Source: Palleronia sediminis (GTDB lineage Bacteria; Pseudomonadota; Alphaproteobacteria; Rhodobacterales; Rhodobacteraceae). From it: a stretch of DNA of 64,000 nt. Below are positions 42,741-51,339 of the stretch, one piece after another. The stretch covers positions 62,001 through 126,000 of the forward strand of contig NZ_SNAA01000010.1 of assembly GCF_004358695.1 (NCBI RefSeq). The letters run 5' to 3'. Made by a program: the position numbers and the translations under genes. The stretch's first letter is position 1; each line of letters starts with the position of its first letter. Under the pieces are notes generated by a model. The model worked only from the letters and a program-made list of their open reading frames with translations. It ran no database searches and had not been told where the DNA came from.

Positions 42741-44123
42741 ATGCCCCTCGACCTCGTCATCGCGAATGGAACGGTCGCCACCGCCTCGGACGTGTTCGAG
42801 GCCGATATCGGCATCCGCGACGGCCGCATCGTCCAGATCGGCGGCGAGATGAAGGATGCGGCACGGGTGATCGACGCGACCGGGCGCTATGTCCTGCCCG
42901 GCGGCATCGACAGCCATGTGCATATCGCGCAGCCTTCGGGGCCGGGGATCGAGATGGCGGACGGGTTCGACAGCGCGACCCGCTCGGCGGCCTTCGGGGG
43001 CAACACGATGGTCATGCCGTTTTGCCTGCAGGAACGCGGGCAGTCGCTGGCCGCGGCCTTTCGCGACTACATCGCCCAGTCCGAGGGGCAGGCGCATGTA
43101 GATCTGGGGTTTCACCTGATCGTCACCGATCCGACCCCCGCCGTTCTGGGCCAGGAGCTGCCCGCCCTGATCGAAGAGGGCCACAGCTCGGTCAAGGTCT
43201 TCATGACCTACGAGGCGCTGCGGCTGGACGATGCGGGCATACTCGCGACGATGGACGTGGCGCGGCGCCACGACGCGCGGGTGATGGTCCATTGCGAGAA
43301 CGAGGACGTGATCGCCTTTCTCGCCCAGCGCGCGGTCGAGGCGGGCGAGCTGGGGCCGCGTTCGCACGCCGCAACCCGTCCCGTCGCCGCCGAGCGCGAG
43401 GCCACGCATCGCGCGCTCACCCTGGCCGAGGTGGTCGATGTGCCCATCGTCATCGTCCATGTCTCGAACGGGGCGGCCATGGACGAGATCGCGCGCGCCC
43501 GGATGCGCGGCGTGACCATCACCGCCGAGACCTGCCCGCAATACCTGATGCTGACCGAGGACGACCTGTCGCGCGAGAACTGGGAGGGCGCGAAATTCGT
43601 CTGCTCGCCGCCGCCCCGCGACCGCCGCGAACAGGAAAACTGCTGGCGCGGGCTCCAGAACGGGCTGTTCGACCTGTTCTCGTCGGATCACTGCCCGTTC
43701 CGCTACGAGGACGAAAAGGGCAAGCGCAACGCCGAGGGGTTGCGCAATTTCCGCCATATTCCCAACGGCATTCCGGGCGTCGAGACGCGCCTGCCCATCC
43801 TGTTTTCCGAAGGCGTGATGAAGGGCCGGATCGACCTGCCGCGCTTTGTCGCGCTGACGGCGACGAACCATGCCAAAACCTACGGGCTCTATCCCCGCAA
43901 GGGCACCATCGCGGTCGGGTGCGATGCCGATATCGCGATCTGGGATCCGCAGGCCCGCCGCACGATCCGGCACGCCGATCTGCATGACGCGGCCGATTAC
44001 ACGCCTTACGAGGGGCTCGAGGTGCAGGGCTGGCCCGAGACCGTGCTGCTGCGCGGTCGACCCGTCATCGAAGGCGGCAAGATGGTCGCCGAGGCGCGCG
44101 GAGAGGTGGTGCGGCGCCGCTAG
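42741..44123 (+). CDS. Dihydropyrimidinase / hydantoinase
   Basis: Cyclic-amidohydrolase of 460 aa. Metal-binding His59-Val-His61 (GGIDSHVHIAQP), the carbamylated Lys152 (SSVKVFMTYEA), His in VMVHCENEDV, IVIVHVSNGAAMDEI and the final metal Asp in LFSSDHCPF are all present. It opens dihydropyrimidine or hydantoin rings. It is not followed by a beta-ureidopropionase or carbamoylase, so the physiological ring substrate is open. It converges on the LysR gene, ending with a 4-bp overlap. Confidence 0.9.
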   Translation: MPLDLVIANGTVATASDVFEADIGIRDGRIVQIGGEMKDAARVIDATGRYVLPGGIDSHVHIAQPSGPGIEMADGFDSATRSAAFGGNTMVMPFCLQERGQSLAAAFRDYIAQSEGQAHVDLGFHLIVTDPTPAVLGQELPALIEEGHSSVKVFMTYEALRLDDAGILATMDVARRHDARVMVHCENEDVIAFLAQRAVEAGELGPRSHAATRPVAAEREATHRALTLAEVVDVPIVIVHVSNGAAMDEIARARMRGVTITAETCPQYLMLTEDDLSRENWEGAKFVCSPPPRDRREQENCWRGLQNGLFDLFSSDHCPFRYEDEKGKRNAEGLRNFRHIPNGIPGVETRLPILFSEGVMKGRIDLPRFVALTATNHAKTYGLYPRKGTIAVGCDADIAIWDPQARRTIRHADLHDAADYTPYEGLEVQGWPETVLLRGRPVIEGGKMVAEARGEVVRRR

Positions 44124-45031
44124 TCCCCGACCGGCGCGCCGGGGTCCGGTGCGGCGAGACCGCTTTCCGCTGCCGCCTCGGACAGGAGGTCGCGCATGCT
44201 TTCCAGCACGCGGACCCGCGACGAGACCTGCCGCTGGATCACGCCGAGGCGCCGCGTCACCGCCCCCGGCCCCGAGGGCGGGCACCAGATCGAACCGGGG
44301 GGTGCGTCGGCGATGGCCATCTTGGGAACCACCGCCACGCCCAGCCCGGCCTGAACGCAGCCGATGATCGAGGGCATGGTGTTGGCCGTCGCGATCAGCC
44401 GGGGCGAAACGCCGAGGCGCGAAAGCTCGGTCTCGATCTGGCGGGCCAGCGGCGCGCCGGTCTCGTAGCGGATGAAGGGCCATTCGCGTAGCAGGCGCGC
44501 GGCATCCAGGCCGCGGGTTTCGGGAGGGGCGACCAGCATCAGCGGCTCGGTCAGGACGGGCGCCCAGCTCAGCCCGGCGGGGACGCCCACCTGTTCGGCC
44601 ACGATGGCCGCATCCAGCCGGCCCGCCGACACGTCGAGCGTCAGCCGCTCGGACAGCTCGACCGTCAGATCGAAGGACAGGTCGGGATAGATCCCGCGCA
44701 TCCGCGTAAAGACCCGCGGCACGAGCCGCATGGATACCGTGCGGATCGCCCCGATCTTGAGCACCCCGGACATCCGCGTGCCGGAAATCGACATGCGCGT
44801 CTCGGCCATGATCTGCACGACCTGCCGGGCGGCGCGGACGACCTCTTCGCCCTTGGCATTGAGCTGTGGCGGGCGCTTGGCCCGGTCGAAGACCGCCACC
44901 CCCAGCTCACCCTCAAGCGCCTGTATCTGCTGGCTGACGGCCGATGCCGTCAGATGGACGATCCGGGCGGCCCCGGCGAAACTGCCGGTATCGGCCACGG
45001 CGATGAGCGTATGAAGCTGGCGCAGATCCAT
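44120..45031 (-). CDS. LysR-type transcriptional regulator
   Basis: 303 aa: N-terminal winged helix (MDLRQLHTLIAVADTGSFAG, LTASAVSQQIQALEGELGVA) and a periplasmic-binding-like effector domain (about 90-290). It diverges from tctCBA across an AT-rich spacer with an inverted repeat, and its target is probably that operon. I start it at the ATG at 45031, which gives the standard LysR N-terminus; a GTG at 45055 would add eight residues. Confidence 0.92.
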   Translation of the reverse strand: MDLRQLHTLIAVADTGSFAGAARIVHLTASAVSQQIQALEGELGVAVFDRAKRPPQLNAKGEEVVRAARQVVQIMAETRMSISGTRMSGVLKIGAIRTVSMRLVPRVFTRMRGIYPDLSFDLTVELSERLTLDVSAGRLDAAIVAEQVGVPAGLSWAPVLTEPLMLVAPPETRGLDAARLLREWPFIRYETGAPLARQIETELSRLGVSPRLIATANTMPSIIGCVQAGLGVAVVPKMAIADAPPGSIWCPPSGPGAVTRRLGVIQRQVSSRVRVLESMRDLLSEAAAESGLAAPDPGAPVGD

Positions 45032-45049
45032 GCCCCAGATAAAGAATCT

Positions 45050-45085
45050 CTTCACCTAAATGCAAAATATATTCGTTTCGTGAAG
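45050..45085. promoter_or_regulatory. Inverted repeat in the LysR / tctC divergent promoter
   Basis: Perfect arms CTTCAC (45050-45055) and GTGAAG (45080-45085) enclose a 24-bp AT-rich core with a central AATATATT. This is the most AT-rich spot in the area and the only dyad between the divergent genes. It is a likely LysR-family operator, with a possible tctC -10 (TATAGC or TATACC) downstream. Confidence 0.5.
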
Positions 45086-45148
45086 GCGATCTTGTCTTAT
45101 AGCTATACCAAGATGTCGCCCGACGACATGACAGCCAGGGAGAACACA

Positions 45149-46099
45149 ATGAACGCCATCACGCGCCTCGCCACGGGCCTCGGCCTCGCCGTCGCGGCCA
45201 TGTCGCAGACGGCACTCGCGCAGGACTATCCCGACCGCCCGGTCGAGTTCATCGTCCCATGGTCGCCCGGCGGCGGCAGCGATACGCTGATGCGGATCGT
45301 GGCCAGCAACCTGCCGCAATACCTGGGCGCCGAGGTTCCGGTCATCAACATGCCGGGCGTCGGCGGCACCGTCGGCCTCACCGAGGCCTCGCGCCGCGAT
45401 GCCGACGGCTATACGATCAGCCAGGTTCACGAGGGGCTTCTGACCGCCTCGGCCACGGGGATCACCGATCTGACCTGGCAGGATTTCGATCCGGTCGCGC
45501 TGATGACCACCTCGCCGCAATATCTCGTCACCAATGACGACCAGCCGTTCTCGACCTTCGAGGAAATGGTGACTTACGCGCAGGAAAACCCCGGCGAGCT
45601 GACCATCGGCGTCACGCTGGGCGGCGTTCCCCACCTGCACGCCGCCATGATCGAGGAGGCTTTCGACCTGGAGTTCTCCTATGTCGGCTACGAGGGCACG
45701 GGCGAGCGTATCCGCGCCGTCGTCGGCGAAAATCTCGACCTTGCCATCGGCGACATCGCCTCGGCCGGGCAGTTCGTCGAGAATGGCGACCTGGTGTTTC
45801 TCGCCGTCGGCGCGACCGAGCGGGTCGAGCAGGCCCCCGACGTGCCGACCTTTACCGAGCTCGGCGCCGATCTCGATCTTGCCGTGACCCGCGGCATCGT
45901 CCTGCCCAAGGGCAGCCCCGACGAAGCACGCGAGACGCTGGCCGCCGCGCTCGAAGAGCTGTCGCAGGACGAGACGTTCATCGAGCAGATCAACAATTCG
46001 GGCGCCGATGTGCGGTTCCGCGGCCCCGAGGAATATACCGCCTATCTCGAGAACCTGACGCAGACGGTCGACCGCCTCGCCGAAGTGCTCGCCCCGTGA
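45149..46099 (+). CDS. tctC: Tripartite tricarboxylate transporter substrate-binding protein (TctC/Bug family)
   Basis: 316-aa periplasmic receptor: signal peptide (MNAITRLATGLGLAVAAMSQTALA), then YPDRPVEFIVPWSPGGGSDT, the Bug-family beta strand and loop that grips a carboxylate ligand, and a VLPKGSPDEARETLAAALEE end. The start at 45149 has GGGAG upstream. It delivers a carboxylate to TctA/TctB encoded next. The ligand is not predictable from sequence; the neighbours suggest an amide or gamma-glutamyl compound. Confidence 0.93.
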   Translation: MNAITRLATGLGLAVAAMSQTALAQDYPDRPVEFIVPWSPGGGSDTLMRIVASNLPQYLGAEVPVINMPGVGGTVGLTEASRRDADGYTISQVHEGLLTASATGITDLTWQDFDPVALMTTSPQYLVTNDDQPFSTFEEMVTYAQENPGELTIGVTLGGVPHLHAAMIEEAFDLEFSYVGYEGTGERIRAVVGENLDLAIGDIASAGQFVENGDLVFLAVGATERVEQAPDVPTFTELGADLDLAVTRGIVLPKGSPDEARETLAAALEELSQDETFIEQINNSGADVRFRGPEEYTAYLENLTQTVDRLAEVLAP

Positions 46100-46605
46100 G
46101 CGACCGGCCGGATCACCCGAACGGGGAGGGGCCGGGCGAAGTCGCCCGGCTCCTGTCCTATGTGGTCCTGCTGGCGATCTCGGCGGGGCTGTTCGTCGAG
46201 GCCGCCAACATCCCGACCTCGCGCTTCGAGAAACTGGGCGCGGGGGCGTTCCCCATGCTCGTCCACGGCATCCTCATGGCGCTTCTCGTCAGCGCCATCG
46301 TGGGATCGCTGCGCGCGCTGCCGTCCGGCGCCTGGGGCCGTTTTGCCGCAAGCATCACGGCCTGGGCACGGGCGCGGCGGCTGGTATTCGCCGTCTTCAT
46401 CTGTCTCGCGCTCTACCTCGCGGCGATGCCGGTCATCGGCTATCCGATCGCGACGCTCGTCTTTCTCGCCGTGCTCCAGATCACCTTCGCGCCCAAGACG
46501 CGGACCGCGATCGCCATCGCGCTCGTCCTCGCCGTGGTCTTTTCGTTCGGCCTGAACTGGCTGTTCGCCGAAATCTTCAACGTCTTCCTGCCGCGGGGCC
46601 GCTAG
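46096..46605 (+). CDS. tctB: Tripartite tricarboxylate transporter small membrane subunit
   Basis: 169 aa with four hydrophobic helices and an acidic N-terminus, as expected for TctB. GTG start overlapping the tctC stop (GTGA). It pairs with TctA in the inner membrane. Confidence 0.88.
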   Translation: MSDRPDHPNGEGPGEVARLLSYVVLLAISAGLFVEAANIPTSRFEKLGAGAFPMLVHGILMALLVSAIVGSLRALPSGAWGRFAASITAWARARRLVFAVFICLALYLAAMPVIGYPIATLVFLAVLQITFAPKTRTAIAIALVLAVVFSFGLNWLFAEIFNVFLPRGR

Positions 46606-46608
46606 ATA

Positions 46609-48123
46609 ATGGACGCATTCCTCCTCGGCGCCTCCGAGCTTCTGTCGCCGACCACGCTGCTGTGGATGCTGCTCGGCTCGATGGCCGGGATCATCGCGGC
46701 CGCCATTCCCGGCTTTACCGTCACGATGGCCATCGTGCTGACCCTGCCCCTGACCTTTGCGATGGAGCCGTTGCAGGGCATCGCGGTCATGCTGGCCGTC
46801 TATGTCGGCGGCTATACGGGCGGCCTGATCTCGGCCGCGCTGCTGGGCATTCCGGGCACGCCGTCCTCGGTGGCGACCACGTTCGACGCCTTTCCCATGG
46901 CCCGCGGCGGACAGCCGGGGCGCGCGCTGTCCATCGGCGTCTGGGCCTCGTTCTTCGGAACGGTCATCTCGACCGCGGTGCTGATCGTGGCTGCCCCGCC
47001 GCTGGCGATCTTTGCCGTGCGGCTTGGCCCGTGGGAATATTTCTCGCTGATCGTCTTTGCCCTGACCATCGTGGCAAGCCTCGTCGGCAACGCGCTGCAA
47101 CGCGGGCTGATCGCGGCGATGATCGGTCTGGCGATCTCGACCGTCGGGACCGACCCGATCCTCGGGCGCCCGCGCTTCGATTTCGGGCTCGACGTGCTGG
47201 CCGCGGGGCTTCCGTTCCTCGTCGTGCTGATCGGGATCTTCGCCATCTCGCAGCTTGCCTCCGAGGTCGAGGATGCCGACGCCATCAAGCGCGGCGAGCG
47301 TCTGGCCACCGGCGAGATCGAGTTCCACACCTGGGCCGTGATGCGCGAGGTGCTGATGCGCCCGGTGAACCTGATCCGCTCGTCGCTGGTGGGGGTCGCC
47401 GTCGGTGCGCTGCCGGGGGCGGGCGGGTCCATCGCCAACCTCGTCGCCTACGACCAGGCCAAGCGGGCGTCGAAGACCCCCGAACGGTTCGGGACAGGGA
47501 TCGCCGATGGCGTCGTCGCCTCAGAGGCGGGCAACTCGGCCACGGCGGGCGGCGGCCTGATCCCGCTGATCGCGCTCGGCATCCCCGGATCGGCGGTCGA
47601 CGCGATCCTCATGGCCTCGCTCATGGTGCACGGCATCTCGGTCGGGCCGCGGCTCATCATGGACAATGCCGACCTAGTCTATGGCATGTTCCTCGCCATG
47701 GCGATTTCGAGCCTGATGATGCTCGTCGTCTGCATCTTTTCCATGCGGATGTTCCTGCGCATCGCCGAGGTGCCGAAATGGGTGGTCGTGCCCATCGTCC
47801 TCGTCTGCTGCGTCGTGGGCAGTTTCGCGTTGAACAATCGGGTGACGGATCTCTACCTGCTCGGCTTCGTGGGGCTGGCGGGCTATGCGCTCAAGGCGCT
47901 CGACTATCCGCTGGCGCCGCTGGTGCTGGGCGTCATCCTCGGCCCCATCGCCGAAACCAACCTGCGCCGCGCGCTGATGACCGACAGCGACTGGACGCTG
48001 TTCCTGACGCGTCCGACGAGCCTCGTCTTCCTGATCGCCGCCGCCCTCTCGATCACATGGGCGGTCCGCGCGCATCTGCGCGCGCGCAAGGCCGCTGCAA
48101 CCCGAAAGGAATCCCCGCAATGA
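46609..48123 (+). CDS. tctA: Tripartite tricarboxylate transporter large membrane subunit
   Basis: 504 aa, about twelve helices. The conserved TctA motifs AAAIPGFTVTMAIVLTLPLT, GGYTGGLISAALLGIPGTP and GALPGAGGSIANLVAYDQAK are complete. Energised by ion symport. It is 3 bp after tctB and overlaps the gamma-glutamyltransferase-family gene (ATGA). Confidence 0.95.
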   Translation: MDAFLLGASELLSPTTLLWMLLGSMAGIIAAAIPGFTVTMAIVLTLPLTFAMEPLQGIAVMLAVYVGGYTGGLISAALLGIPGTPSSVATTFDAFPMARGGQPGRALSIGVWASFFGTVISTAVLIVAAPPLAIFAVRLGPWEYFSLIVFALTIVASLVGNALQRGLIAAMIGLAISTVGTDPILGRPRFDFGLDVLAAGLPFLVVLIGIFAISQLASEVEDADAIKRGERLATGEIEFHTWAVMREVLMRPVNLIRSSLVGVAVGALPGAGGSIANLVAYDQAKRASKTPERFGTGIADGVVASEAGNSATAGGGLIPLIALGIPGSAVDAILMASLMVHGISVGPRLIMDNADLVYGMFLAMAISSLMMLVVCIFSMRMFLRIAEVPKWVVVPIVLVCCVVGSFALNNRVTDLYLLGFVGLAGYALKALDYPLAPLVLGVILGPIAETNLRRALMTDSDWTLFLTRPTSLVFLIAAALSITWAVRAHLRARKAAATRKESPQ

Positions 48124-49715
48124 AGCTTCGCCACGATGCGCTCTATGCCTCCCGGCGCTCGCCGGTCCTGGCCGACAATGCCGTCGCGTCCTCGCATCCC
48201 CTCGCCACGCAGGCGGGGATGCGGATGCTGGCGCGAGGCGGCAACGCGGTGGATGCGGCCATCGCGACGGCGGCGGTGCTGACGGTGGTCGAGCCCACCG
48301 GCTGCGGGCTGGGCTCCGACGCGTTCTGCATCCTGTGGGACGGCAAGGAATTGCACGGGCTCAACGCCTCGGGCGCGGCTCCCGCCGGCTGGGCGCCCGA
48401 GCGGTTCGCGGGCCGCCGCGAAATGCCCGATCGCGGCTGGGAGACGGTGACCGTGCCCGGCATGGTCGACGCCTGGGCGGTGCTGGCCGAGCGGTTCGGG
48501 ACGCTCGATCTGCCGACGCTTCTCGCCCCCGCGATCGGCTATGCGCGCGACGGGTTCAACGTCTCGCCCATCATCGCCGCGCTCTGGGCACGCGGGGCCG
48601 AGCTGCTGTCCGATCAACCGGGCTTTGCCGCCTGTTTCATGCCCGAGGGCCGTGCCCCCCGCGCCGGAGAGCGGTTCCGAAACCCCGACCAGGCGCGAAG
48701 CCTCGAACTCATCGCCGAGAGCGGCGGCCGCGCCTTCTACGAGGGCGAACTGGCCGAGCGCATCGCCGCCTTTGCCGCCGAGCACGATGCCGCGCTCACG
48801 GTCGAGGACATGGCCGCCCACAGCTCGGAATGGTGCGGCACGATCTCAAAGGGTTTCGACGGCGCCGATCTGCACGAGATCCCGCCCAACGGGCAGGGCA
48901 TCGCCGCGCTGATGGCGCTTGGAATGCTCGACCACACCCCGATCCGCGATTTCGGCCCCGACGATCCGACGGCGCTGCACCTCCAGGTCGAGGCGATCAA
49001 GTTGGCCTTTGCCGACATGCATGCCTGCGTCGCGGATTCACGCTACATGACGCGCACGACCGCCGCGCATCTGCTCGACCCCGACTATCTCGAAAGCCGG
49101 GCGCGGCTGATCGACCCCGCCCGCGCCCAGTGCCACGGGCCGGGCGCGCCCAAGGCGGGTGGCACGGTGTATCTCAGCGCGGCGGATGCGGGCGGGATGA
49201 TGGTGTCGTTCATCCAGTCGAACTATTCCGGCTTCGGCTCGGGGGTGGTGGTGCCGGGCACCGGCATCAGCCTGCAAAACCGCGGGTCAGGCTTTTCGCT
49301 CGAGCCCGATCACCCCAACCGCGTCGCCCCGCGCAAGCGCCCCTTTCACACGATCATTCCGGGGTTCGTCATGCGCGACGGGCAGCCCGATACCAGTTTC
49401 GGCGTGATGGGCGGGCCGATCCAGGCGCAGGGGCATCTGCAGATGATGCTGCGCACCCAGCTTTGGAACCAGGACCCGCAGACCGCCATCGACGCGCCGC
49501 GCTGGCGCTTTGTCGCGGGCGACGAACTGGCCTGCGAAGAGACCATGCCGCAGGCCACGCAGGACGATCTGGCCGCGCGCGGTCATCGCCTGTCGCTGGC
49601 CGCGCCCGACAGCGCCTTTGGCTTTGGCGGGGCGCAGATGATCCGGCGCCTGCCGGGGGGCGGCTATGTCGCGGGCTCGGACCCCCGCAAGGACGGCAAC
49701 GCCGCCGGGTTCTGA
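48120..49715 (+). CDS. Gamma-glutamyltransferase-family protein (Ntn hydrolase)
   Basis: 531 aa with GGT-family landmarks: VASSHPLATQAGMRMLARGG then NAVDAAIATAAVLTVVEPTG, IPPNGQGIAALMAL, the proposed nucleophile Thr349 in AGGTVYLSAADAGGMMVSF, and a late GGPIQAQGHLQMML. No signal peptide is visible, so it is probably cytoplasmic, unlike periplasmic GGT. It is translationally coupled to tctA. The plausible role is hydrolysis of a gamma-glutamyl or related compound imported by TctABC. The family also includes acylases, so the substrate is open. Confidence 0.88.
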   Translation: MKLRHDALYASRRSPVLADNAVASSHPLATQAGMRMLARGGNAVDAAIATAAVLTVVEPTGCGLGSDAFCILWDGKELHGLNASGAAPAGWAPERFAGRREMPDRGWETVTVPGMVDAWAVLAERFGTLDLPTLLAPAIGYARDGFNVSPIIAALWARGAELLSDQPGFAACFMPEGRAPRAGERFRNPDQARSLELIAESGGRAFYEGELAERIAAFAAEHDAALTVEDMAAHSSEWCGTISKGFDGADLHEIPPNGQGIAALMALGMLDHTPIRDFGPDDPTALHLQVEAIKLAFADMHACVADSRYMTRTTAAHLLDPDYLESRARLIDPARAQCHGPGAPKAGGTVYLSAADAGGMMVSFIQSNYSGFGSGVVVPGTGISLQNRGSGFSLEPDHPNRVAPRKRPFHTIIPGFVMRDGQPDTSFGVMGGPIQAQGHLQMMLRTQLWNQDPQTAIDAPRWRFVAGDELACEETMPQATQDDLAARGHRLSLAAPDSAFGFGGAQMIRRLPGGGYVAGSDPRKDGNAAGF

Positions 49716-49820
49716 GCGCGGGCGCGCGGGCGATGGCCCTGCCCCGCGCCGCCGCTATATGATGGCGTCGTGGCCGGTGCGGGCGACCCCTGCACCGGCG
49801 TCTTGCGACAGGGGCCACGC

Positions 49821-50486
49821 ATGAGCGACTGGATCGACCGATTTCCCGGCCTCGCCGCGCTGCACGCGCCCGTGCGCGACGCGCTGGTGGCCAGTGCCGG
49901 GATCGTGCGCGTGCCCGAGGGCACCGTCATCTTCGGCCCCGGACAGGCGCCCGAGAACCTGCTCCTGCTGCTTGAGGGACGCGTCCGGGTTCAGCAGCTT
50001 GCCGAAAACGGGCGCGAGATCATCCTCTACCGCGTCCATGCCGGGGAAAGCTGCGTGCTGACCACGGCCTGCCTGCTGGCCTTCGAGGACTATACGGCCG
50101 AGGGCATCGCCGAGACCGATCTCGAGGCGGTGGCGATCCCGAAACGCGCCTTCGACGACGCGATGGCCGGCTCGCCAGAGTTCCGGCAATTCGTCTTTGC
50201 CGCCTATTCCCGGCGGATCACCGACCTGTTCCTGACCGTCGAGGAAATCGCCTTTGGCCGAATGGATGCGCGGCTTGCCCACAAGATGCTTGAGCTCGGC
50301 CGCGAGGGCGACCTGATCGACGCCACCCATGGCGATCTGGCGCGCGAACTCGGCACCGCGCGCGAGGTCGTGTCGCGCCAGATGTCGGAATTCGCGCGCC
50401 GCGCCTGGGTCGAGCAGAAGCGCGGCGCCATCCGCATCGCGGACCGTCCCGCGCTGGAACGGTTCGCGCGGGCGAACCCGGTCTGA
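49821..50486 (+). CDS. Crp/Fnr-family regulator of the sulfide cluster
   Basis: 221 aa: cNMP-like domain (about 10-120) with Cys78 and Cys84 in GESCVLTTACLLAF, and a C-terminal helix-turn-helix (LARELGTAREVVSRQMSEF). The two cysteines lie in the effector domain, away from where FNR keeps its cluster, and may sense thiol or persulfide. It heads the sulfide-detoxification genes on the same strand, and two 13-bp palindromes follow, one before each downstream promoter region. A role as their regulator is inferred. Confidence 0.85.
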   Translation: MSDWIDRFPGLAALHAPVRDALVASAGIVRVPEGTVIFGPGQAPENLLLLLEGRVRVQQLAENGREIILYRVHAGESCVLTTACLLAFEDYTAEGIAETDLEAVAIPKRAFDDAMAGSPEFRQFVFAAYSRRITDLFLTVEEIAFGRMDARLAHKMLELGREGDLIDATHGDLARELGTAREVVSRQMSEFARRAWVEQKRGAIRIADRPALERFARANPV

Positions 50487-50491
50487 GCTGT

Positions 50492-50504
50492 GTGACAAGA
50501 TCAC
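50492..50504. promoter_or_regulatory. 13-bp palindrome GTGAC-N3-ATCAC (operator copy 1)
   Basis: GTGAC-AAG-ATCAC starts 6 bp after the Crp/Fnr-family stop and lies about 85 bp before the DsrE-like gene. It shares the layout GTGAY-N3-RTCACCG with copy 2 at 51041-51053. It resembles Crp/Fnr half-sites but with an odd centre. Confidence 0.5.
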
Positions 50505-50587
50505 CGTCGCCGCGCGCCCGGCCGTGCTTGGCTGTTCCCGACCGGTCCCGGCACATCCGCCGCCCGGCCAGGAAAAGGATATTCCGC

Positions 50588-51022
50588 ATGACCCGTTTCG
50601 CCTCTGCCGCCGCCGCGATCCTGCTTGCCGCCACGCCCGCGCTTGCGCAGGACAAGGCCCCCGTGGCCGTCATCGTCACCTCGGGCGACGCGCAGGTTCA
50701 GTTGATGTCGATGGTCCTGACCATGCAATCGGCCCGGCAAGGCGCCGCCACCCGCGTCCTGCTTTGCGGGCCCGCGGGCGATATGGCGCTGCGCGACGCG
50801 CCCGAGACCGCCACCGCGGGCCAGCCGCCCCGCGACATGAGCCCCCAGGGCCTGATGCAGACGATCATGGGCGAGACCGAAACCACGGTCGAGGTCTGCG
50901 CGATCTACCTGCCGGGCAAGGGGCTCGAGCCCTCGGCGCTGATCGACGGCGTCACCGTCGCCGACCCCGCCGAGATCGGCGCGGCAATCGTCGATCCGGG
51001 CACGAAATTCGTCAGTTTCTGA
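50588..51022 (+). CDS. Secreted DsrE/DsrF-like protein
   Basis: 144 aa with a signal peptide (MTRFASAAAAILLAATPALAQ) and a DsrE-type domain: VAVIVTSGDAQVQLMSMVLT, then RVLLCGPAGDMAL with a cysteine at the usual sulfur-carrier position, and a second Cys in VEVCAIYLPG. Probably binds or relays sulfane sulfur in the periplasm. A plausible ribosome site (AAAAGGA) precedes the ATG at 50588. Confidence 0.72.
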   Translation: MTRFASAAAAILLAATPALAQDKAPVAVIVTSGDAQVQLMSMVLTMQSARQGAATRVLLCGPAGDMALRDAPETATAGQPPRDMSPQGLMQTIMGETETTVEVCAIYLPGKGLEPSALIDGVTVADPAEIGAAIVDPGTKFVSF

Positions 51023-51040
51023 CGAATTGCGTCGGTGACG

Positions 51041-51053
51041 GTGATCTAGTCAC
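51041..51053. promoter_or_regulatory. 13-bp palindrome GTGAT-N3-GTCAC inside a longer dyad (operator copy 2)
   Basis: GTGAT-CTA-GTCAC lies 54 bp before the DUF2892 gene. It is nested in a longer inverted repeat TCGGTGAC (51032-51039) and GTCACCGA (51049-51056). Same GTGAY-N3-RTCACCG layout as copy 1 at 50492-50504. Confidence 0.55.
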
Positions 51054-51106
51054 CGACACATCGCCCGCCATCGGGGCATGATGGTCGAAACCAGAGGAGA
51101 CTCACC

Positions 51107-51322
51107 ATGACCACCAACGAAGGAAATCTCGACCGCATCCTGCGCGGCATCGTCGGGCTCGTCCTGATCGCGCTGCCGCTGTTCAGCTCGATGGCGGCAT
51201 TCGCAAACCCGCTTTTGTTCTGGGGATCGATCGTCATCGGCGCCGTGCTGGCCGTGACCGCCGTCACGGGGTTCTGCCCCGCCTACAGGCTGCTCGGCAT
51301 CAACACCTGCCGCACCCGCTAG
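51107..51322 (+). CDS. DUF2892 (YgaP-type) small membrane protein
   Basis: 71 aa: NEGNLDRILRGIVGLVLIAL then a second helix (LLFWGSIVIGAVLAVTAVTG) and a C-terminal FCPAYRLLGINTC with two cysteines, as in the membrane part of rhodanese YgaP. Frequently encoded beside persulfide dioxygenase and YeeE/YedE genes. AGGAG precedes the ATG. Confidence 0.9.
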   Translation: MTTNEGNLDRILRGIVGLVLIALPLFSSMAAFANPLLFWGSIVIGAVLAVTAVTGFCPAYRLLGINTCRTR

Positions 51323-51339
51323 ACCCCAGGAGAGCCCCG

